Position numbers and translations under genes: made by a program | Assembly: GCA_035417425.1 (NCBI GenBank) | Contig: DAOLPD010000093.1 | Span: forward strand, 1 to 11,599 | DNA from: BRH-c25 sp035417425 | Lineage (GTDB): Bacteria > Bacillota > Clostridia > Lutisporales > Lutisporaceae | Direction of reading: 5' to 3' | Length of the DNA stretch: 11,599 nt | Shown: positions 6,746 to 11,599 of the stretch, piece by piece | How positions within the stretch are numbered: position 1 is the stretch's first letter | Layout: each line of letters starts with the position of its first letter | The notes under the pieces: model-generated | Database searches by the model: none | Told to the model about the DNA's origin: nothing | Seen by the model: the letters and a program-made list of their open reading frames with translations, nothing else

Positions 6746-8812
6746 CTATTGTATATCTTTAATAGTTTCCGGATATTCTATTCTTTCATGGAATATTCCT
6801 GCCAGCACCTTCACGAAAGCCTGCCCTATCATCTCCAGATCCTTTAGTGTAAGGTCACAGTTGTCCAGTTGTGCATCATTGAGCTTATCCTTAATTATTT
6901 TTCTCACTCCCTGCTCAACCTGATCCTGGGTGGGCTCGGATAATGACCTGATATAGGCCTCAACCGAATCTGCCAGCATAACTATTGCGGCTTCTGCCGT
7001 CTGTGGCTTTCTGTATGGATATCTGAACTTACTCTCATCCACTGCTTCAGCCCCTTCCGCACTTATTGCCTTATGATAGAAATATGCTACCAGAGTATTT
7101 CCATGATGCTCCTCAATAATCCGTATTACTGTGGAGGGAAGCTTGTTCTTTCCGGCAATCTCCACTCCGTCCTTTACATGGGAAGTAATGACCAGGGCAC
7201 TTAGATTGGGAGTAATTTTATCATGGGGGTTATCCCTGGTAATCTGGTTTTCCTTGAAGAAATAAGGCCTTTTGAGTTTTCCGATGTCATGATAGTATGC
7301 CCCTACTCTGCACAAAAGCGGATTGGCGCCTATGTCTTCCGCCGCTGCTTCTGCCAGGTTTCCAACCAATATTGAATGGTAGTAGGTACCGGGGGCTTCG
7401 ATAAGCAGCCTCCTCAGCATCGGTTGATTCGGATTTGACAATTCCAGAAGCTTTAAGGGGGTAATAATATCAAATACCGTTTCAAAAAACGGCAGCGTAC
7501 CAATGGTAAGTACTGCTGACAGAGTACCTCCTATAACACCGTACAACCCGTTGTAAAGTATCCTGTATATATCTTCCCGGCTCAGAATGCCTTCACTGAA
7601 TATAATCAGAAAGCTGACCAGGCTTACAGCCAATCCTGCCAGGATAAAGGTACTTCTGTGATGTGTTCTTGATACCATTCCCGCGCCAAGTATACCTGTC
7701 AGAAGCATCATGACCACTACAGGCAGATCAAAGCCTCCAAGAAAACCTGCAAGTATTGACATCATTATATTCGTCATTATGGCTATTCTTGGGCTTACCA
7801 ATATTGAAACAAGCATTGCCCCTGCAGGCAACACTATGAGATATTCGGAAATATTTTTGAGTACCATGGTCATAGTCAGTGTCATAATGGCTATCAAGCT
7901 GATAAGAAGTAAAGTGGAATTGCTGTCCCACAGCTTTTTGTCAAGGCTTCTCAGGTACAATCCCATTATGATAAGGCAAATGCCTATTATTACTCCATAG
8001 CCTATATAGAATTGAATGTCAAATCTGTCATTATCACTTTCGGCCAGAAGCCCATAGGCATTCAGCAGTTGAATCTGTTGTGATGATACTTCCTGCCCTT
8101 TGTTGACTATCAGAGTGCCCTTGCGAATGACTACATCCTCCACCTTTTCCCGCTCACTCTGTCTTCTTGCCAATGTTGTCTGCTCATCGTAGTACATATT
8201 CGGTTTCAGAACCATTACTGCAATATCCGCGCCTATTTCATTAAGCTTGCTTTTCTTTGGAAGATTCATAAAGAATTCCCTTATATCACTTCTCTTGTCA
8301 TTTAGCTGCTGTTCGGTAATCCTCCCGCTAAGCATCTGGATGTTTATATATTTGATATTGTCTTCCAAAGATGCGAGATCTGCTTCCGAAGCATCAAGCA
8401 GCGTACTATACAAGCTATTTCCAAGGCTTATGTTGGAATTCTGCTCAAGAAGGTTGAGCTTCTGCACCTTATTAAGCTCCGCATTACTCCTGACTGAATC
8501 CAGAAGTGCAAAAAAGTCGCTTATTTTCTTTTCTATATCGATCTGAACAGTCAAATCCAAGTTATAAACCGGTTGGACACTATCCTCCGCTTGTTTTCTT
8601 CTAAGCTCTGTGGCGGACTTGTCCACAATATCTGATGGAGCATATATGTCTTTATCGGATATATCACCTACCTGTAGAAGATATTTCTGCGGCGCAGTAT
8701 TCAGAACGAACAGGAAAAACAGCGCAATAAAAAGGCCTGCAATCAGTAATACTCTGATTGTAGTGCTGTTTCTTGCCAGCCTTTTTAAATCCGAAACCGA
8801 AAACTTAATCAT
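6746..8812 (-). CDS. pgpH: 7TM-HD cyclic-di-AMP phosphodiesterase (YqfF/PgpH family)
   Basis: Members of this family hydrolyse the second messenger c-di-AMP to 5'-pApA; the best-studied is Listeria PgpH. The 688 residues show the usual layout. One N-terminal membrane helix (about 20-38) is followed by an extracytoplasmic 7TMR-HDED domain (about 40-265), then a cluster of hydrophobic helices (about 268-445). A cytoplasmic HD domain comes last, with candidate metal ligands H479 (YYHS), H508-D509 (YYHDIGK), H545 (TSHVKDG), H569/H570 (EEHHG) and D615 (LADSVEA). The set appears complete, so an active enzyme is expected. The ATG at 8812 overlaps the phoH stop by 4 nt (ATGA), and AGGAGAG lies within the phoH end, which implies coupling. 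c-di-AMP controls potassium and osmolyte transport and cell-wall stability in Firmicutes; the link with RNA-processing neighbours is a matter of conserved order, not a known pathway. Confidence 0.94.
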   Translation of the reverse strand: MIKFSVSDLKRLARNSTTIRVLLIAGLFIALFFLFVLNTAPQKYLLQVGDISDKDIYAPSDIVDKSATELRRKQAEDSVQPVYNLDLTVQIDIEKKISDFFALLDSVRSNAELNKVQKLNLLEQNSNISLGNSLYSTLLDASEADLASLEDNIKYINIQMLSGRITEQQLNDKRSDIREFFMNLPKKSKLNEIGADIAVMVLKPNMYYDEQTTLARRQSEREKVEDVVIRKGTLIVNKGQEVSSQQIQLLNAYGLLAESDNDRFDIQFYIGYGVIIGICLIIMGLYLRSLDKKLWDSNSTLLLISLIAIMTLTMTMVLKNISEYLIVLPAGAMLVSILVSPRIAIMTNIMMSILAGFLGGFDLPVVVMMLLTGILGAGMVSRTHHRSTFILAGLAVSLVSFLIIFSEGILSREDIYRILYNGLYGVIGGTLSAVLTIGTLPFFETVFDIITPLKLLELSNPNQPMLRRLLIEAPGTYYHSILVGNLAEAAAEDIGANPLLCRVGAYYHDIGKLKRPYFFKENQITRDNPHDKITPNLSALVITSHVKDGVEIAGKNKLPSTVIRIIEEHHGNTLVAYFYHKAISAEGAEAVDESKFRYPYRKPQTAEAAIVMLADSVEAYIRSLSEPTQDQVEQGVRKIIKDKLNDAQLDNCDLTLKDLEMIGQAFVKVLAGIFHERIEYPETIKDIQ

Positions 8813-9786
8813 TCGCTCTCTCCTATTTCTTCTTCATGCTTTTCATATGCTTTTATGATATCCTTCACCAGCTTATGCCTGACAACATCCTTTTCACTAA
8901 AATATACAAATCCTATGCCCTTAATACCTCTCAATATCTCCATGACTTGCTTCAGCCCGGAGTATTTTCCTTTGGGCAGGTCAATCTGTGTAATGTCCCC
9001 GGTAATAATGGCCTTGGAACCAAAGCCTAATCTGGTCAGGAACATTTTCATCTGTTCAGGGGATGTATTCTGCGCTTCATCAAGTATGATATATGAGTCA
9101 TCAAGAGTTCGGCCTCTCATATATGCAAGGGGTGCCACCTCAATTACCCCTCTCTCTATATGCTTTTGATAGGTCTCCGCGCCCATTATGTCATGCAAAG
9201 CATCATATAATGGCCTTAGATACGGATCTACCTTGTTCTGCAGGTCTCCGGGCAAAAAACCCAGCTTTTCTCCCGCTTCCACTGCAGGCCTTGTAAGGAT
9301 TATCCTGCTTACCTCATGGCTTTTGAAGGCCTTTACAGCCATTGCCATGGCAAGATAAGTCTTCCCTGTCCCTGCAGGGCCTATTCCGAATACGACTTCA
9401 TTACTGCGTATTGCATCTATATACCTTTTCTGTCCTATCGTCTTGCTCTTTATTGCTTTCCCCCTGGCGTTCGTGATTATAACGCTGTCAAGCTCCTCGC
9501 GCCTGTTTTCCCTTCCCTCTTTTACAAGTTCAATAGTATAGCTTACCGAATGGCTTGTAACAGCTTCACCGTTCTGCTGCATTTCCATAAGAATATTCAG
9601 GGTTCTTTCTGCCATTGCAACGGCATTTTCTTGCCCCACAATCTTTATTTCGCCTTCTCTGACAATTATGTCAATATCGAATTCATCTTCTATGACTTTA
9701 AGATTCTGGTCAAAGTTCCCAAAAAGATTCATTATTCTTTCCATATTATCAATTTGTATACTAGCCTCAGTAAATTGCTCCTGCAA
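8809..9786 (-). CDS. phoH: PhoH-family ATPase (PhoH/YqfE type)
   Basis: This is a P-loop ATPase of the PhoH family, often placed next to ybeY and thought to act with it in RNA metabolism, although its exact activity is unsettled. The 325 residues start with a KH-like/phosphate-starvation N-terminal region (about 20-105). The PhoH ATPase domain follows: QKRYIDAI, Walker A GPAGTGKT (136-143), LTRPAVEAGEKLGFLPGD (164-181), Walker B IILDEAQN (233-240) and ITGDITQIDLP (261-271). The frame opens with TTG at 9786; AAGGAGGAGA sits 4 nt before it, while the first ATG, 14 codons in, has no binding site. It overlaps the 7TM-HD gene by 4 nt and follows yqfD by 46 nt. Confidence 0.96.
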   Translation of the reverse strand: MQEQFTEASIQIDNMERIMNLFGNFDQNLKVIEDEFDIDIIVREGEIKIVGQENAVAMAERTLNILMEMQQNGEAVTSHSVSYTIELVKEGRENRREELDSVIITNARGKAIKSKTIGQKRYIDAIRSNEVVFGIGPAGTGKTYLAMAMAVKAFKSHEVSRIILTRPAVEAGEKLGFLPGDLQNKVDPYLRPLYDALHDIMGAETYQKHIERGVIEVAPLAYMRGRTLDDSYIILDEAQNTSPEQMKMFLTRLGFGSKAIITGDITQIDLPKGKYSGLKQVMEILRGIKGIGFVYFSEKDVVRHKLVKDIIKAYEKHEEEIGESE

Positions 9787-9790
9787 TTGT

Positions 9791-9800
9791 TCTCCTCCTT
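9791..9800 (-). promoter_or_regulatory. Ribosome binding site that fixes the TTG start of phoH
   Basis: AAGGAGGAGA on the minus strand is a near-perfect Shine-Dalgarno sequence. Its AGGAGG core ends 7 nt before the TTG at 9784-9786. No comparable site precedes the first in-frame ATG, so TTG is the likely initiator. Confidence 0.85.
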
Positions 9801-9809
9801 ATGTGCTTC

Positions 9810-9829
9810 GGACATCATGCATGGTGTCC
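9810..9829. repeat. 20-bp near-perfect palindrome in the yqfD-phoH gap
   Basis: GGACATCATGCATGGTGTCC is its own reverse complement except for one symmetric pair of mismatches. It fills the centre of the 46-nt gap, between the yqfD stop (9833-9835) and the phoH binding site. No T-run follows, so it is not a terminator. It could be an operator, an RNA processing hairpin, or chance. Confidence 0.45.
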
Positions 9830-9832
9830 CTG

Positions 9833-11011
9833 CTAGTAAATTTTTTGTTTTACACCGATATCCTCAAGTACCTCAACACTTATCTTTGCCTTGACAGACT
9901 TTTTATCTGTGTAATAGTCTATATCCTTTTTCAGAATTACGGCATCTTCCGGTATCCGGAGCTTTATCCTTGCATTTAGCCTTTCTGCACATCTCTCCTT
10001 GGCTTCATCAACCGTAATTGTCTTTAGTTCAGGTACTAATTCTTCAAATCTGTATTCAATAAGCTTTATTGGGAATACATAATCCCCGAAGCTTATCAGG
10101 CGCCTCTCTTCCACATATTCGTTAAAATCCTTGAAATCCACACTTCTCTTCCCGGAGAATTCTTTGTCCAGCAGCTTCAATTTGTACTGCCGTGCAACCT
10201 TTCCCGAAGGTCTATACCCTATTTGCTGAAGGGGTATTTCCTCCGCATCCTCATACCATGTCCTTGCACTTACCTGAGCAATAGAATGTATTTGCCTGGG
10301 CTCCAGATTTTCTCTCAATATTGTTCCTGTGACAAGCTTCTGTCCCTTTCTTACAGAATCCCCATCCTTAACCAGGGGATCGCCGGAAAGCACCAACAGC
10401 TTTGTAATCACTCCGTCTTTTGCCGCAATAATGTCACAGGCATCAGTACGGCTGATTAATGGGGGCCCCTCACTTTTCTCAACAACCTCTACCACTGCCT
10501 TGGTACCTTTTATTTGTATCCCGATCCATGACAGCTCCGGCATTTTTATGAGTACCTGGTTCTCAATATGCCTCCTGTCCAGCCTTCCTTTCCAGCTTCC
10601 TTCCTTAAGCCCTTCGTTATAAAGGCATCTCAATATATTCTCATTATCGACATTCTTGGTTCCAACTATTTCTATCATCCAGACAAAGGAGGACATTATG
10701 TAAATAAAAACAAACAGCAGAAACAGGCTGGAATAGAATAGCTTTCTTCTTCTTATATTCCTTAGGATAAAAGGAAAACCCCTCTTGTTCAATATGCTGA
10801 CTGAACTGTCCGTTTTTCGCACAATGTCCCGGAGCCTTCTGAAATTCTCCAGTCCTATTTTTGCCTTGACCGTTGTATAGTCAAGCTTCTCGATATCCCA
10901 TATGTAAATATTATTGACTACTGCAAGATTAATAAATCTTTCAATCTTCAATCCTTTAACAATAATAATAGCATATCCCCTCAAATAATTCCATATTCGT
11001 ATGATAAACAT
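9833..11011 (-). CDS. yqfD: Sporulation protein YqfD
   Basis: YqfD is a membrane protein found in endospore formers; in B. subtilis its gene belongs to the mother-cell sigma-E regulon, but its molecular role is not known. The 392-residue protein begins with the family-typical WNYLRGYAIIIVKGLKIERF (7-26). It has a basic patch (RNIRRRK, 84-90), a single clear transmembrane helix (about 91-113), and a large C-terminal part with strand-rich segments such as IGIQIKGTKAVVEVVE and KDGVITKLLVLSGDPLVKDG, likely outside the cytoplasm. The ATG at 11011 has only a modest binding site: AAGGG is too close (2 nt) and GGGGG is 10 nt away. This suggests weaker initiation than for its neighbours, or coupling to yqfC, which ends 32 nt upstream. 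No alternative start looks better. Confidence 0.93.
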   Translation of the reverse strand: MFIIRIWNYLRGYAIIIVKGLKIERFINLAVVNNIYIWDIEKLDYTTVKAKIGLENFRRLRDIVRKTDSSVSILNKRGFPFILRNIRRRKLFYSSLFLLFVFIYIMSSFVWMIEIVGTKNVDNENILRCLYNEGLKEGSWKGRLDRRHIENQVLIKMPELSWIGIQIKGTKAVVEVVEKSEGPPLISRTDACDIIAAKDGVITKLLVLSGDPLVKDGDSVRKGQKLVTGTILRENLEPRQIHSIAQVSARTWYEDAEEIPLQQIGYRPSGKVARQYKLKLLDKEFSGKRSVDFKDFNEYVEERRLISFGDYVFPIKLIEYRFEELVPELKTITVDEAKERCAERLNARIKLRIPEDAVILKKDIDYYTDKKSVKAKISVEVLEDIGVKQKIY

Positions 11012-11043
11012 GTCCCTTATACCCCCAGCATCTTCAATGATAC

Positions 11044-11316
11044 CTAGAACTCGATATTCGTTATTTCTCCCGTTATCGTAATTTCCTCCTGAAATATTGT
11101 CTTTATCGCAAGGTTTTTACCGTGAAGTGCTGTTATACCGCTGCCGGTGTTGATTCTTATAAGCTCTTCGCTGTATTCGATTATACCTTTATGGTTTTCC
11201 ACCGTTATCTGCCCCGTTCCGATGATGATTATTTTGGAAACATCCAGGACAATATCCTTGGGGAGCTCAAAAGTATTGGACAGCTTCTCCCTTAATTTGT
11301 AACTCCTTTTACCCAT
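11044..11316 (-). CDS. yqfC: Sporulation protein YqfC
   Basis: YqfC is a small protein of about 90 residues, conserved with YqfD in spore formers; in B. subtilis it is made under sigma-E control and its function is unknown. The 90 residues match the family along their length: MGKRSYKLREKLSNTFELPK, then DVSKIIIIGTGQI, ENHKGIIEY (41-49), and a repetitive beta-strand end, EEITITGEITNIEF. I place the start at the ATG at 11316, with GAGGTG 6 nt upstream and agreement with the family start. The reading frame continues upstream to an ATG at 11463, but that extension crosses the non-coding hairpin and lacks family similarity. It is the first gene of the visible train. Confidence 0.92.
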   Translation of the reverse strand: MGKRSYKLREKLSNTFELPKDIVLDVSKIIIIGTGQITVENHKGIIEYSEELIRINTGSGITALHGKNLAIKTIFQEEITITGEITNIEF

Positions 11317-11471
11317 AGCATACACCTCTATATAAATGTATGCGGAAGCGGCATTTGGAAGAACAAAAATGGGCTTGATGCACAATATAAGAAGAATGCG
11401 GCGTAACTGAAGCTTGCATAACCCTACGCAAGAGACAGTATAGGAACTTTTTACCAAAGCCATATCAGAGG
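11317..11471. other. Non-coding region upstream of yqfC, with a 34-nt hairpin at 11406-11439
   Basis: I see no gene in these 155 bases. On the minus strand, 11406-11439 folds as ACTG-TCT-CTTGCGTA-GGGT-TATGCAAG-CTT-CAGT: an 8-bp inner stem with one wobble and a 4-nt loop, then a symmetric 3x3 internal loop, then a 4-bp outer stem. No T-run follows on the minus strand, and on the plus strand the nearest T5 is about 9 nt away, so a terminator is unlikely. A yqfC promoter should lie in this region, but I find no convincing sigma-A pair; CATACATT at 11335-11342 resembles a sigma-E -10. Confidence 0.5.
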
Positions 11472-11595
11472 TCTGTTGCCAAAATACATAAAAGTGTGCC
11501 CTGCTATACTATACAAGCTCTTGCTTGGTTATGTATCATTATACAGAGCACTAGCCTTGTATATCAGCGAGCACTTATTGGCTTTGGGCAACAGA
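11472..11595. repeat. 124-bp imperfect palindrome with MITE-like ends
   Basis: The element begins TCTGTTGCCAAAA on the plus strand and, read from its other end, TCTGTTGCCCAAAG. Both arms go on to share a TAAAGTG/ATAAGTG-like block, a GCT...ATACAAG block (TATACAAG pairs with CTTGTATA) and a looser CT..TGCT block, so about 55 nt of each arm are related with small gaps. The whole could fold into one long, interrupted hairpin around a centre near 11530-11540. The near-identical tips on a short sequence suggest a miniature inverted-repeat element or an IS remnant. The TCTGTTGC tip loosely recalls IS6-family ends, but the following bases differ. The right flank is only 4 nt, so a target-site duplication cannot be tested. 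Confidence 0.55.
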
Positions 11596-11599
11596 ATCG

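Noticed and set aside
9316..9894. 192-codon plus-strand open frame opposite phoH
   Set aside because: It is the complement of a well-supported PhoH gene. Its composition is that of a shadow frame, rich in F, Y, C and S, with no recognisable motif.
11317..11463. 49-residue N-terminal extension of YqfC containing a hydrophobic stretch that mimics a signal
   Set aside because: YqfC proteins are about 90 residues and begin near MGKRS; the extension crosses a hairpin and lacks a binding site at its ATG.
11449..11599. Open frames on the plus strand running off the right edge through the palindrome
   Set aside because: Two plus-strand frames remain open over about 125 bp, but neither has a start codon with a binding site, and open frames of that length are expected by chance. 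A partial gene cannot be excluded but is not supported.
1..11599. CRISPR array, tRNA or rRNA gene, transposase, phage or defence genes
   Set aside because: I saw no regularly spaced repeats, no tRNA cloverleaf or rRNA signature, and no mobile or defence proteins on either strand.

Overview
The window is a stretch of chromosomal core genome from a low- to moderate-GC, spore-forming Firmicute, most likely a member of the Clostridia. The evidence is the gene content (YqfC/YqfD sporulation-family proteins, a 7TM-HD phosphodiesterase of the YqfF/PgpH type, two-subunit glycyl-tRNA synthetase under a T-box), strong AGGAGG-type ribosome binding sites, and a gene order that follows the Bacillus subtilis yqfC-yqfD-phoH-yqfF-ybeY-...-cdd-era-recO-glyQ-glyS cluster. 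I cannot name the species from sequence alone. All twelve genes that I support lie on the minus strand, so transcription runs from high to low coordinates.

In the direction of transcription, the right edge (about 11317-11599) is non-coding as far as I can tell. It holds a 124-bp imperfect palindrome with MITE-like ends and a separate 34-nt hairpin. Then comes a tight gene train: yqfC, yqfD, phoH (TTG start), the yqfF/pgpH phosphodiesterase (4-nt overlap with phoH), ybeY, a DUF3048 lipoprotein, cdd, era, recO and a DUF4342 protein. The largest gap inside the train is 85 bp, between cdd and era, and it holds a REP-like hairpin. This train combines RNA and ribosome maturation (YbeY, Era, PhoH-family ATPase), cyclic-di-AMP turnover (PgpH), pyrimidine salvage (Cdd), recombinational repair (RecO) and two sporulation-associated proteins of unclear role.

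Right after the DUF4342 stop codon, a good sigma-A-type promoter starts a second transcription unit, glyQ-glyS. Its leader is a glycine T-box riboswitch: specifier GGC, a canonical T-box sequence whose bulge fits the tRNA-Gly acceptor end, and a strong intrinsic terminator. GlyQ and GlyS overlap by 8 nt. GlyS runs off the left edge, with about 407 of an expected ~690 codons present.

I looked for an undescribed system and do not see one. The protein genes are ordinary housekeeping genes. The parts most worth a second look are non-coding (the 124-bp palindrome, the REP-like hairpin, the hairpin upstream of yqfC), together with two differences from the B. subtilis gene order: a DUF3048 lipoprotein where dgkA usually sits, and a DUF4342 gene between recO and the glyQS T-box.
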